This document shows, piece after piece, positions 17,054 to 26,393 of a DNA stretch of 64,000 bases (within the stretch, counting starts at the first letter, position 1; each line of letters begins with the position of its first letter). Position numbers and translations under genes: made by a program. Source of the DNA: CAYZUC01 sp964481705 (GTDB lineage: Bacteria > Bacillota > Clostridia > Lachnospirales > Lachnospiraceae); assembly GCA_964481705.1 (NCBI GenBank), contig CAYZUC010000001.1:1-64000 (forward strand). The letters are read 5' to 3'. The notes beneath the pieces were generated by a model. The model was not told where the DNA came from, did no database searches, and saw only the letters and a list, made by a program, of their open reading frames with translations.

Positions 17054-18685
17054 TTACTTCAGGATCAGATCGATCACTCTCTGTTGTCCCTTTTCAAATT
17101 CCTTCGTCAGCTGGAGCTTCCGCATTTCCTTTCGGACATTGGGGGTCTCCATCAGCCACTGGATGGTCTTAATAATTGTTATCGCATCTGTCCTGCTGCC
17201 GAGTCCTAGATTGATAAATCCATTCTGAATACCGGCAAATACATGCTCTGCTTCTCTTTCATTCTGTGCCAATACGACTGCCGGTACACCCATGCTGGCC
17301 AATTCATAAATCGTCCTTCCCTGAGAAGTAACAGCGAGATCCGCCTTACACATGTAGGAGCTGACACGCTTCACATCATGGTGGACAAAAATATTTTTGG
17401 ATTCATCGGTCACAATTTCATCCTTATTTTCATAAGCAAATCCAGTAATAATATGAAACTCTACCTCTTTATTCTTCTCATGGAGAAGCTTGCAAATGTC
17501 ATATAGACGACCGGTAAGATTTGCAGGATCTGCGCCTCCGAAAATAATCATAATATTCTTGACTTCATCCGAAAACGCCTTCGGAGCCTCCTCCAAAAAT
17601 TCATCTCGGATACAGAAATATTTAAATCCTTCATAAACATTGCTCAGCTTTGTACGATTTTCTTCATAGAGTGCATTAATAACCACATCAGCAAGTCTTG
17701 CACCGGGTCCTACATCTTCAAAATTCACGATTCGAGTAGCATATTTCCTTTCTAGCTGCATATACTCTTCTGTTGTATTCAAGATATCATTAACTATCAC
17801 ATCTGGTTGATACTCTGCTAAAATCTTCTCATAATCATCATCGCTCGCAACTACGCGCATAGGAAAAAAAGACTCCGTCAGTTTTTGAATACCCATATCA
17901 CTCTTATCATCTGTAACAAATAAAAGATCATGTCCAATCAGTTTATAAGCAATCGTGAGGCATCGATAAATATGCCCCATACCAAGCTTTTGCTGACCGA
18001 CCGCACGAAAAAGAATTCTCTTTCTTCCTAAAATATTCTCGCATATAATCCAGTCTTCTGCAGAATCAATATCTACCGCTTCATCCACGGATGTTTCAAA
18101 AACACTTACTTTTTCCCCGATTCTTCCTGTCTCGGACACGCAGCTCCTTTTGGTGATAAGAAACCCTCCTGTCTCCAAGTAGTTCTTAGGAAGTTCCTGA
18201 CTATTCAAACGTTTCTCATAGTTCTTTACTATAACACCCTCTTTCTCCGTCCAAGACAAATGTGGTTTGTTCACTACGCTTATTACAGTGTCAAAGGTGT
18301 GTTTGATAAAGTATTCTACAGCTTCAATTATCGTATCTGCCTTCAGGGTTGGTGAAGTTGCCTGCATGGTAATAACAATATCATATTTGTACTGCTTACG
18401 TTCCTCCATTTTTACTACTGCATCATAGATAACCGGATCCAAGGTAACCTTATCAGTAGCAAGCACTGCATCACGCCAAATCACATCAACCTGTTGTTTC
18501 ATGACAATATTGCCCAATTCTTCATCATCTGTACTAACTACAATATCTGTTTCATACACTTCACTTAAGTGGATAGCATTTGTTACTGAATATAAGATTA
18601 GTGGTTTGCCACACATCATACGTACATTTTTCCTAGGTATTCTCTTGGAACCACCTCTTGCAGGGATAACTACCAATATCTTCAT
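17054..18685 (-). CDS. Bifunctional CMP-nonulosonate cytidylyltransferase / PseG-like UDP-sugar hydrolase
   Basis: 543 residues in two domains. Residues 1 to about 225 are a NeuA/PseF-type cytidylyltransferase: IPARGGSKRIPRKNVR, STDDEELG, MQATSPTL and the late DSAEDW. Residues about 225-543 are PseG-like: FRAVGQQKLGMGHIYRCL (GMGH-x-x-R), FGGADPANLT and SQGRTIYELASMGVPAVV. PseG hydrolyses UDP from the pseudaminic precursor; the cytidylyltransferase activates the finished nine-carbon acid. A neuB-like synthase lies at 20297. Start has GGAG six to seven bases upstream. Pseudaminic versus another nonulosonic acid is inferred only from the PseG domain. Confidence 0.87.
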   Translation of the reverse strand: MKILVVIPARGGSKRIPRKNVRMMCGKPLILYSVTNAIHLSEVYETDIVVSTDDEELGNIVMKQQVDVIWRDAVLATDKVTLDPVIYDAVVKMEERKQYKYDIVITMQATSPTLKADTIIEAVEYFIKHTFDTVISVVNKPHLSWTEKEGVIVKNYEKRLNSQELPKNYLETGGFLITKRSCVSETGRIGEKVSVFETSVDEAVDIDSAEDWIICENILGRKRILFRAVGQQKLGMGHIYRCLTIAYKLIGHDLLFVTDDKSDMGIQKLTESFFPMRVVASDDDYEKILAEYQPDVIVNDILNTTEEYMQLERKYATRIVNFEDVGPGARLADVVINALYEENRTKLSNVYEGFKYFCIRDEFLEEAPKAFSDEVKNIMIIFGGADPANLTGRLYDICKLLHEKNKEVEFHIITGFAYENKDEIVTDESKNIFVHHDVKRVSSYMCKADLAVTSQGRTIYELASMGVPAVVLAQNEREAEHVFAGIQNGFINLGLGSRTDAITIIKTIQWLMETPNVRKEMRKLQLTKEFEKGQQRVIDLILK

Positions 18686-18736
18686 ATTATTCTCCGTTCT
18701 TACTCTTTTTGCTTTATCAACTCTATGTAATATAGA

Positions 18737-20155
18737 TTACTCTTTCGTTTTCCTGGATTTCAAAAACTCAATCACGTCTATTATATCATTTCTTTTCACA
18801 AATGCCAAAAATCCACACAAAATAATTGCCGCACCATAACGAATCACCCAATAGGGGTACAGATATAGGAATCCGATTCCCACCGCTCCTGTTAGAATTA
18901 GCATAACAAAGTAGGTAAAGTCATGATAAATCTGCTCTTTTAACAGGAATCTCGTAGCCACATAATGCAGAATCATCAAAATAAAGTATCCTGCAAGCGT
19001 TGTATAAGCAGCTGCCAGATAACCAAACCGAGGAATAAAGTACGCATTTAAGCCAACATTGATAAGTGCTGCTGCAATGGAATTCACGGCTATCAATACT
19101 GTCTTTTTATAGAATAATTCAACATTTACATAGTTTGTATAGAAATACTGGCACAACGTCGCTATTGCTACCGGCGGAATGACCCATTTGGCATCCCAGA
19201 ATTTTTCTCCACACAGAATCATAATGACTTCCGGTCCCACAACAATAAACCCAATGGTTAGAAAACATCCGAGTTCCATCAGAAGCATATTTTTTTTCCG
19301 TATAGTATCCTTCTTGTTCTCATATAATTGTTCATTAAACCATGGCAGCCATGCCTGTCCAATGGCATTTGTAATCACAGAAAGCAGAACCGCTATACTA
19401 TAACCTGTCGTATAGATTCCCAATAGTTCTTTTGCGCAGAGCTTCTGTATCATAACGGAATCGATTTTATTGAGTATTACAAGTGCTAATCCATGCGGGA
19501 TCATTGGGAGTCCAATCATCAGTGCATATTTCCAATACACCTTATTATAAATGGTCTTCCCTTTCACAAACAGATTCAGATAGCACCACAAACCAACCAG
19601 CATTCCCGGAAGCACCGTTCCCAATATTTTGGCAAAGGCTCTATCCTCCATCACGACCATCAATCCAATGGACATCAGCACCGTTGATATGCAGATAACT
19701 ATCGATATCACAATATTCTCTTTATACTTATACTCAAAGCGATACTTATACTGCAAGTAATCCAGTGACGGATATATAATCAGATATACAAAAAGCAAAA
19801 CAACCTCTGCTTTCTGATAACCAAGCATACCCGACAGTCGATCCAGGTTACATACTGCCCCAATCAAAACCAGCATTCCGAATCCACTCGACAACGCCTG
19901 TATAGACGACATATACTCATCAAAGTTATCCGGAAAATCGAGCTTTGCTCTTCCCACACTATAAATCAAACACAGACACGTAACCGTCGTAAAGATGCTT
20001 ACCCAGCTATTAAAATTGTCGGCTAGTCCCTTTTGCGCCGGAGTCAGCATCCTCGTATAAATAGGAGACGTAATGATTCCGATTCCACGAATCAGAATAT
20101 TCGAAATAATATACCAGATTCCCGACTTCAGAACCTTATTATCCTTCACACTCAT
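18737..20155 (-). CDS. Wzx-type polysaccharide flippase, module B
   Basis: 472 residues, about twelve to fourteen membrane segments, MOP superfamily polysaccharide transporter. N-terminus WYIISNILIRGIGIITSPIYTRMLTPAQKG shows the standard opening of the family. It is located inside the nonulosonic acid gene group, between the NeuB-like synthase and the cytidylyltransferase fusion, so it likely flips a repeat unit that contains that acid. Start has AAGGAG just upstream. An eight-base A-run in the coding strand near 19288-19295 is the longest homopolymer in the gene. A 37-bp-arm inverted repeat lies just upstream of this gene. Confidence 0.88.
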   Translation of the reverse strand: MSVKDNKVLKSGIWYIISNILIRGIGIITSPIYTRMLTPAQKGLADNFNSWVSIFTTVTCLCLIYSVGRAKLDFPDNFDEYMSSIQALSSGFGMLVLIGAVCNLDRLSGMLGYQKAEVVLLFVYLIIYPSLDYLQYKYRFEYKYKENIVISIVICISTVLMSIGLMVVMEDRAFAKILGTVLPGMLVGLWCYLNLFVKGKTIYNKVYWKYALMIGLPMIPHGLALVILNKIDSVMIQKLCAKELLGIYTTGYSIAVLLSVITNAIGQAWLPWFNEQLYENKKDTIRKKNMLLMELGCFLTIGFIVVGPEVIMILCGEKFWDAKWVIPPVAIATLCQYFYTNYVNVELFYKKTVLIAVNSIAAALINVGLNAYFIPRFGYLAAAYTTLAGYFILMILHYVATRFLLKEQIYHDFTYFVMLILTGAVGIGFLYLYPYWVIRYGAAIILCGFLAFVKRNDIIDVIEFLKSRKTKE

Positions 20156-20185
20156 AACTTCTCCTTCCTAAACTTATTTTTAGCA

Positions 20186-20291
20186 AAATGGGACAAGGGG
20201 GACGGGGCTTTTGTTGCAAAATCCTTTTTGTAAACAAATTGATAATCACTATTCATTTTGCAACAAAAGCCCCGTCCCCCTTGTCCCATTT
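20186..20291. repeat. Perfect 37-bp inverted repeat (REP/MITE-like palindrome)
   Basis: Arms at 20186-20222 and 20255-20291 are perfect reverse complements over 37 bases, enclosing a 32-base AT-rich loop. The arms are G-rich then A/T-rich (ATGGGACAAGGGGGACGGGG, then CTTTTGTTGCAAAAT), unlike the surrounding DNA. It fills almost all of the gap between the neuB-like stop (20297) and the flippase start (20155). GGGACAAGGGGACGG-type palindromes recur between genes in many Firmicutes and are suspected to be REP-like elements; that link is from memory. No T-run follows either arm, so it is not a standard terminator. Confidence 0.9.
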
Positions 20292-20296
20292 ATGAT

Positions 20297-21373
20297 TTAG
20301 AGGTCGCGTAACATATCGTGGGTGAGGATGGTGTCCTCGGGGATATCACAGGCCGCGCATTTACCGATGACGTAGTTGCTTTCGGTGGGTGAGATACCGG
20401 TGCCTGGTCTCTTGTAGGTGAGCATATCCTGAGAGATTACGGTGTCCTTTTTGATGTCGATGGAAGACACAATCGAACGTCTTGCATTCTGTCGGGCAAT
20501 CGTCTCGGTTGGCAGGCAGATGATATCTCCCTTTCCGCGAATCACGTTGAGCTCATCGATTCCCGCAAGGATCTTTCTTGCATCAGAAGGATCCATAGCA
20601 TGATAATGATCATTTCCCGTCAGAGACTTATCAAGTGTAAAATGCTTCTCGATGCATACAGCGCCCAAATTATATGCGGTCTTGATAACATCGCAATTAT
20701 CCGTAGGTTTCGTATGATCGGAATAGCCAATGATAAGGTCAGGGAATTGCCTTACTAAGGTTGCAATCTTGTTAAGGTTTGCATCCTGCAGAGGCGTGGG
20801 ATACTCAAGAACACAATGCAGCAAAACGATTTCCTTTTCGTTGTGCTTGCGGATAGCATCAACTGCTGCCTCTACCTCTTCCAGATTGGACGCACCTACG
20901 GAAAGTAAGATTGGTTTGTTCTTCTTTGCCTGGTATTCGATAAATGGAAGGTTGGACAAATCAGAAGATGAAATCTTATAGACGTTCATCAATTCATCGA
21001 GATAGTCAGCTGATTCAAAATCAAATGCTGTAGAAAGGAATTCGATTTGAAGCTCTTCGCAGTAATCCCGTAATTCTTTGTATTCCGTATAACCAAAGCT
21101 GTCAAACTTGCGGAACAGCTCATATTGTGAAGTGGTTGGCTCTTCCGTGGTATCCCAATAAGAAGGAGATGCCTTTGCAGCTAACGTTCCTGCTTTATAG
21201 GTTTGAAATTTCACAGCGTGAATTCCAGCCTCTTTTGCTTCCTTGATCATGAGCTTTGCAGCCTCCATATTGGAAATGCTTCTCTGGAGCGCAATATCAT
21301 AATAATTCACTCCAACTTCAGCTATCAGGACAAATTTCTTTTCTCTCACTCGACTGATTATTGTACTTTCCAT
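20297..21373 (-). CDS. Nonulosonic acid synthase (NeuB/PseI/LegI family)
   Basis: 358 residues. N-terminal TIM-barrel NeuB domain with IAEVGVNY, AVKFQTYKAG, KISSSDLSNLPFI, LHCVLEYPTP, and IGYSDHT with EKHFTLD. The C-terminal SAF (antifreeze-like) domain starts near residue 285: ARQNARRSIVSSIDIKKDT and YKRPGTGISP. These enzymes condense phosphoenolpyruvate with a six-carbon amino sugar to make sialic, legionaminic or pseudaminic acid. The PseG-like partner at 17054 favours pseudaminic-type chemistry. Start at 21373, one base after the upstream stop, chosen over 21394. Followed by the inverted repeat at 20186-20291. Confidence 0.9.
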   Translation of the reverse strand: MESTIISRVREKKFVLIAEVGVNYYDIALQRSISNMEAAKLMIKEAKEAGIHAVKFQTYKAGTLAAKASPSYWDTTEEPTTSQYELFRKFDSFGYTEYKELRDYCEELQIEFLSTAFDFESADYLDELMNVYKISSSDLSNLPFIEYQAKKNKPILLSVGASNLEEVEAAVDAIRKHNEKEIVLLHCVLEYPTPLQDANLNKIATLVRQFPDLIIGYSDHTKPTDNCDVIKTAYNLGAVCIEKHFTLDKSLTGNDHYHAMDPSDARKILAGIDELNVIRGKGDIICLPTETIARQNARRSIVSSIDIKKDTVISQDMLTYKRPGTGISPTESNYVIGKCAACDIPEDTILTHDMLRDL

Positions 21374-21374
21374 G

Positions 21375-22994
21375 CTATTCACGCACCTCTCCATTTAAAT
21401 ACCTACGGTATCCTTTCTCGTAGAATTCCATCAATTTATCCATTTCCTGTTCAAACTGCTCACTTCGTTCTGCTTTTCCGGCAAAAATGCGTTCTGCCTC
21501 ATCCATCAGGTAAAATATTTTTACTTCCGTTCCGATTTCCTTTATCGTCTGAATATAGGCAGCAGCAGAATGCAGGCTATCTACCTCACCAAAGCTCCGT
21601 ATTGCCTCTGGAAGCTGTGCAAAATCCGTAATTCTTGTAATCCCCTCTATCATACTGAAGGGAACCTCTCCAAAGACGATAGAGCGCTTTCCTAACAATG
21701 CAGCCTCATAAGCCGCAGTCCCTGTAATGGTAACAACTCCCTTTGCTTTTGCAATCCACGGCTTGGGGTCTTTGTAATAGTTAACCTGAACCACGCGCAC
21801 GTTATGAAGCTCGGAAACCTTTTTATAGAATTCCAAACCTCGTTCTCCCAGCATCGCCTGGTGCTCCTTCACATACAATTTCCATCCAATGGGAAGCGAT
21901 TTTGAGACCTGCTCGATCAGGTTGCATTCATCCACATAATAGGATGCTTTGACAAATACCGAGGATTCCGGTATCAGATGGAGGGGCATATAAACATAAT
22001 CCTCACCTTCGACCGGATTTTCAAAGTATTTATTTTTCCCGTACAACATGCGTTTTCTGGTTTCCGCTTTCCAGTAATAATCGATATAAGGACGGGTCGG
22101 AGCAAATAGCATTTTATTTGTCTTCTTTGTCTTCAAATTTCCCTTCGCGATATCCTGGTCAAAGAAATAGTGGAACTTCCCCCGCATAACTCGTAAGATC
22201 CAGATCCAGCTGTCACGCTCATACTGGCTTGTGACAGACCCTGCAAACTCTTTATTCATAATGGAGTTCTCGGCACGATACTTTCGGATATAATCTTCAG
22301 CATCTTTTAGTTCTTCATCTGACTTCTGCAGCTGTTCCTCATAGGTCTTTCGTACATAAGGATCAATCCCAAAAGCATTTTGAAAGCTTGGATATTTATA
22401 GAATCCATATTTGGAATACTCAATCGTCATACATGGGATATGCTTTTTGTACGCTACTTCACAGAGGATCGTTCTCTGAAGCTCTGCGTTATCCATATCC
22501 AGAATGACATCGGGTCGAAATTCGTCCAAAATACCAATGATCTTCTTATAATTCAGTTCCAGCCAGTAGGTATTCTCCTCGTAAGAAGTAACCGACCAGT
22601 ACTGACGATAGTGATAATGTCTGGTATTCATCTGAGAGCTCATCAGCTGCATATTTAAAAGCTTATAGTGTGTGTACTCGCGGTCCAACATCTCCAGATA
22701 TTCCATGTCCATCGGGGACTTTCCGCTCTTTTTGTACGCATTGATTCCTGCAGTGAATTGCTCACAAATGTCTCGTACATCATACAACTTGACATCCTTC
22801 TGATGGTCTTTGAACTCGTAGTACGTATGCTCATTGTAATAGCACTTATGATAGGTGCATTCTGAAGACATGATGTAAAAGGCAGCTACCTCATTGTCCT
22901 TCTTGAGACGTTCTGCCAAAAACCACAAAGGCTTGGAATATGTCTCACGGCAAATCAACAATATTTTTTTATTATGAAACAATGTTTCGCTCAA
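21375..22994 (-). CDS. Capsule polysaccharide synthase-like glycosyltransferase (KpsC/KpsS-related fold)
   Basis: 539 residues, no membrane segments. The second half has MPLHLIPESSVFV, LYVKEHQAMLGER and a motif TITGTAAYEAALLGKRSIVFGEVPF; the KEH and T-G-T-x-x-x-E-A-A-x-x-G-K pattern is that of the Capsule_synth group, whose known members transfer Kdo-like acids. Being one base from the NeuB-like gene, it is a candidate nonulosonic acid transferase (inference). It starts with TTG, behind AAGGAG. The N-terminal 250 residues are tyrosine-rich and not recognised. KpsMT exporters are absent, so it does not imply an ABC-type capsule. Confidence 0.68.
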   Translation of the reverse strand: MSETLFHNKKILLICRETYSKPLWFLAERLKKDNEVAAFYIMSSECTYHKCYYNEHTYYEFKDHQKDVKLYDVRDICEQFTAGINAYKKSGKSPMDMEYLEMLDREYTHYKLLNMQLMSSQMNTRHYHYRQYWSVTSYEENTYWLELNYKKIIGILDEFRPDVILDMDNAELQRTILCEVAYKKHIPCMTIEYSKYGFYKYPSFQNAFGIDPYVRKTYEEQLQKSDEELKDAEDYIRKYRAENSIMNKEFAGSVTSQYERDSWIWILRVMRGKFHYFFDQDIAKGNLKTKKTNKMLFAPTRPYIDYYWKAETRKRMLYGKNKYFENPVEGEDYVYMPLHLIPESSVFVKASYYVDECNLIEQVSKSLPIGWKLYVKEHQAMLGERGLEFYKKVSELHNVRVVQVNYYKDPKPWIAKAKGVVTITGTAAYEAALLGKRSIVFGEVPFSMIEGITRITDFAQLPEAIRSFGEVDSLHSAAAYIQTIKEIGTEVKIFYLMDEAERIFAGKAERSEQFEQEMDKLMEFYEKGYRRYLNGEVRE

Positions 22995-23005
22995 AGTATT
23001 ACTCC

Positions 23006-23992
23006 TTATAGTTTAAATCTGACATACTTGTCATTTTCCTGCTGCATTCTTTTTCTAGTGATGGAAGTGAGTAAGCCCGGACAATGAATTGCCATCCAAA
23101 GCTTTAGCTGTATCTTTTTACTGACTTTCGGATTCCTTTTGATGGAGGACAGATTCTCCTTCAGGTAATCTCTATGGGAACGTATCTCTTCTACTTCCCT
23201 GCTTCCCTCCAGCATCAGATTTTGAATGCTGGTAATATGCTCATACACCATAAAACTCTGCATGGTATCCTTTAGTTCCGGATGCACGCGGTCAACATAT
23301 TCTGCCAGTTCTACATTTGCTATGGTATTCATCCGAACCATATGTTCTTGTTTGGAAAGACTGTCTGCACGCTCGCGGAAGTGATATTTGGGAGTTGGGT
23401 CATATACAATCCTTTCTGCTCTGTCGAGTAGCTTATTCACAACAACACGGTCCTCTACGTGCTTATCGATAGGAAATGTAATTCCCTCAAATACTTCCTT
23501 GGTAAAAAGCTTGTCCCAACAATGAAGAAAGAATCCTCCGCCAGTCAAAATCATACGAAAGGCTTCACTCGGATTCAATACGATTGGTTCCTTGCTTGTA
23601 TCCTGCTTCGTTGCATTAGAAAATTCATAGAAACGACCACAAACTGCAATATCACTTTTGTATTGCTTCAGATTGTGCACCAATGTCTCATACATATCGG
23701 GCTCAATCCAGTCGTCTCCATCAACAAATCCCAGATAATCACCGGTTACAAGCTCCAAGCCATGATTACGGGCATCTGACACTCCTGCCGGTTTACACAC
23801 CACGACTTTTACACGACTATCCTTTTGTTCATACTCACGGCAAATACTGACACAAGCGTCATCTCCTTCTCCAACACTTAAGATAATCTCCATATTCTGG
23901 TACGTCTGATTGACAAGACTCTCGATGCAATCACGAAGATATGGCTCTACCTTATAAATAATTGATATGACACTGATTTTCTTTTCTTCCAT
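23006..23992 (-). CDS. Glycosyltransferase, GT2 family
   Basis: 328 residues, GT-A fold. KISVISIIYKVEPYLRDCIESL, ILSVGEGDDACVSICREY, GVSDARNHGLELVTGDYLGFVDGDDW with the DxD metal site near residue 88, then EDRVVVNKLL. Inverting GT2 transferase for the module B unit. The real start is 23992, coupled to the stop of the WbsX-like gene as TAATG; the reading frame stays open upstream to 24103 but only as overlap. In the nucleotide-binding stretch the usual VDDGSTD is replaced by LSVGEGDD, an uncommon variant. Confidence 0.82.
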   Translation of the reverse strand: MEEKKISVISIIYKVEPYLRDCIESLVNQTYQNMEIILSVGEGDDACVSICREYEQKDSRVKVVVCKPAGVSDARNHGLELVTGDYLGFVDGDDWIEPDMYETLVHNLKQYKSDIAVCGRFYEFSNATKQDTSKEPIVLNPSEAFRMILTGGGFFLHCWDKLFTKEVFEGITFPIDKHVEDRVVVNKLLDRAERIVYDPTPKYHFRERADSLSKQEHMVRMNTIANVELAEYVDRVHPELKDTMQSFMVYEHITSIQNLMLEGSREVEEIRSHRDYLKENLSSIKRNPKVSKKIQLKLWMAIHCPGLLTSITRKRMQQENDKYVRFKL

Positions 23993-25101
23993 TACTCTTC
24001 CAACTTTCCTGTATCGGTATCCGGCTGCATCACATGACTGACTGCTTCCAGATATCCATATCCATTTTCCTGATCCGGCTCCAGTTTGGCTCCTTCGCCC
24101 CATTCATTCCATGCATTAATGAATACGAAATCATTCGCTCTGCCTTCCACCTTATTCTTTAGCTCCTGAAGTGTCTTCTCAAACTTCTCAGGTGTGGTGC
24201 CTTTATATAACAGACCCTTATAGGATCTTCTTGGCGTATTATCCCAATCCGCAATCAAACCCGGAAATTCATTCTCTTCATACTCTCTATTTCGAATCGA
24301 ATTTAGTATCCAATCGGCAGGAATGATACGTTCTACTACCTTCTTTTTGGAGACCTTATTATACAAAGTCCGCAAGAATACCGAAAGATTATAGCTTTCC
24401 TTATGAAATACCGAGAAATGATGCTTTAGTGTGAATCCCGGTTCAAAATCGTAGTAGCCATCCACTAAGGATTCTCTTGTCTCGAGCTCTCCTGCTGTAT
24501 TACCGGACATAATATAGAGCCCGGCAAAACCCTCCTCTTTGGCTCTTTTTTGGAAATAAGAAAGCATTTCGGGCAGGCACGAAATCGCCATAGTACGATA
24601 AATCTGCAGAACCGGCTTTCCTTCTACTTTAATATAACGTTCATCCCGAAAAAATCGAAGTAAATAGAGAAAATGCTTCTCCCAATCCGCTTCTGTCCCA
24701 TAGGTCTGTTCCATCAATACTTCATTCTGTAAATCGTACCAGGTCCTGGTCCAGCTCTCATTCGCCCAACAAATCTGGTAACGCAGCGGGATCTCCGGAT
24801 GTGCCAATAAAATCTCCATTGGCTGCTCCATCAATTGCCTTCCACAGAACCAATACTGGTAAAAGCTAAATCCATAAACGCCATACTGATTCGCCAGCTC
24901 CGCCTGATGGGTGAGTGTTTCCACGCCTTCTTTTACCAGATCGTAGTAATGACCATCCACTGGAACCTTGGGCTGAATATGTCCCGGGAACAACGGTTTG
25001 GCACGTTTTACCGCTACCCATTCCGTATAACCTTTTCCCCACCATTCATTATTTTCTTTAAACTCATGATACTGAGGTAAATACATACATACGATTTTCA
25101 T
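23992..25101 (-). CDS. WbsX-like glycosyltransferase / GH99-like protein
   Basis: 369 residues. Starts MKIVCMYLPQYHEF and contains WWGKGYTEWVAVKRAKPLF, YGFSFYQYWFCGR, ICWANESWTRTW and near the end FVFINAWNEWGEG, the set of motifs typical of the WbsX family found in polysaccharide loci. The fold resembles family 99 endo-mannanases, so it may hydrolyse or transfer sugars; function is not settled for the family. The start at 25101 overlaps the polymerase stop (ATGA) and has GAGGAG upstream; the longer frame to 25248 is overlap with that gene. Confidence 0.82.
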   Translation of the reverse strand: MKIVCMYLPQYHEFKENNEWWGKGYTEWVAVKRAKPLFPGHIQPKVPVDGHYYDLVKEGVETLTHQAELANQYGVYGFSFYQYWFCGRQLMEQPMEILLAHPEIPLRYQICWANESWTRTWYDLQNEVLMEQTYGTEADWEKHFLYLLRFFRDERYIKVEGKPVLQIYRTMAISCLPEMLSYFQKRAKEEGFAGLYIMSGNTAGELETRESLVDGYYDFEPGFTLKHHFSVFHKESYNLSVFLRTLYNKVSKKKVVERIIPADWILNSIRNREYEENEFPGLIADWDNTPRRSYKGLLYKGTTPEKFEKTLQELKNKVEGRANDFVFINAWNEWGEGAKLEPDQENGYGYLEAVSHVMQPDTDTGKLEE

Positions 25102-26387
25102 GAAGAAGGTTTCTCCTCTTTCCAAATAATCATGGCACATCTTCCGACTGCAAACCAGAAAATCGGAGTGGCCAGCTGAAACTCCAGCATGTTGGAACCA
25201 ATGCTCTGCAACAAGGTAATTGCTATGATTCCAAGCTCCGCCGCACATTCCATCAGATGCTTCGTACCCTTTTTAAATACCAGAATCATGAGAAAGATAA
25301 AAACAGACATTCCCAGAATTCCAAGCTCACAGAACATCTTAGCCAATCCTCCATCCGCAATCAAATGATCCGTAATTCCTGCTGCTCTGTGACCATTTGC
25401 GCCAAGTCCATTTCCAAGCCACAGATTCTTCATATTATTGACAGCGCCTACCCAGGAATCGCTTCTCTGTCCAATTGCTCCAGGTAAGGATACGAGTCGG
25501 TAATAAATCTTCATTACTGCTTTAAAATACACCATACAGAGTCCGGCGAATCCCACAGCCAGTGCTCCACATTCTACTAAAAAGTATTTTTTAGGCAGCA
25601 TTTTAAAGGTAAAAAATACTAACAGGTTAACATAAATAAGTACCAGTATTGCTACCACCATGGCAGAACGCTGGTTACTCATAAAGGCAAAAAAACAATT
25701 TAGGAAGATAAAAAGCTTTCCTTTCTTTCCCCTTGTATTCAATAGTATGTGTGCAGAAGCAAGCATCGCCGCTACAGAAACATATCCCATCAGAATACTT
25801 CCTATCACGGAAATCATCCGGATTCGCATCGTCCCTGCATCCGCCTTTGAAATCAAATTCAGTCGAAATAAATAATCCAGATAAAATTGCGGTGCCCAAA
25901 TATATAGGATAAATCCCACTGTTCCAACCAGTAGCACAGCATAGATGAATTTCTGATAAAAGGAATCCATACGCTCTGTAGTATTTCTGCCTACAAAATA
26001 GAAAATCATTGGCAATGCTCCAGTCGCAAATTCCCCAAGGAATACGGATAATGGCATTCCATAAGCCACACACCAGATTCCGGACAAACAGTGATACGCA
26101 AAATAGAGTATCATCAAGAGGTCGATGGTACTCTTTGTGGTAACTCCCTTTTGTACTATCACCTCTGCATAAATCAGAATTAACAGCCCGGAAGCGATTA
26201 CACCGGGATGAATCCTACCGGATATAAGTGTTAGGATATATCCTGTCATGACCAGCAGATAATACCACTCGCTGATATGAAATTTTGTTTGCAACAATTT
26301 CTCTTTCATTTTCTTCTCCATTTGAAAGCGCTTTACGAAATCATGACTCTGTTTTGAATTCCGCTCGATGGTCATCCAATCTGTCAT
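25098..26387 (-). CDS. Wzy-type O-antigen polymerase-like membrane protein, module B
   Basis: 429 residues with about eleven or twelve membrane segments. A large outward loop near residues 300-350 has QRSDSWVGAVNNMKNLWLGNGLGANGHRA and DGGLAKMFCELGILG, the G-x-G-x-x-x / H-N or D-N-like pattern of Wzy/WaaL proteins. Such proteins join flipped repeat units into chains. It sits amid module B genes, so it is the likely polymerase for that glycan. The start at 26387 has only a weak ribosome binding site and sits in a 10-base tandem repeat; an internal ATG at 26309 behind GGAG is a possible alternative. Confidence 0.8.
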   Translation of the reverse strand: MTDWMTIERNSKQSHDFVKRFQMEKKMKEKLLQTKFHISEWYYLLVMTGYILTLISGRIHPGVIASGLLILIYAEVIVQKGVTTKSTIDLLMILYFAYHCLSGIWCVAYGMPLSVFLGEFATGALPMIFYFVGRNTTERMDSFYQKFIYAVLLVGTVGFILYIWAPQFYLDYLFRLNLISKADAGTMRIRMISVIGSILMGYVSVAAMLASAHILLNTRGKKGKLFIFLNCFFAFMSNQRSAMVVAILVLIYVNLLVFFTFKMLPKKYFLVECGALAVGFAGLCMVYFKAVMKIYYRLVSLPGAIGQRSDSWVGAVNNMKNLWLGNGLGANGHRAAGITDHLIADGGLAKMFCELGILGMSVFIFLMILVFKKGTKHLMECAAELGIIAITLLQSIGSNMLEFQLATPIFWFAVGRCAMIIWKEEKPSS

Positions 26388-26393
26388 GATCTT

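Noticed and set aside
20186..20291. Inverted repeat as an intrinsic terminator or as an insertion sequence
   Set aside because: No T-run follows either arm, the loop has no coding capacity and no transposase is near; treated as REP/MITE-like.
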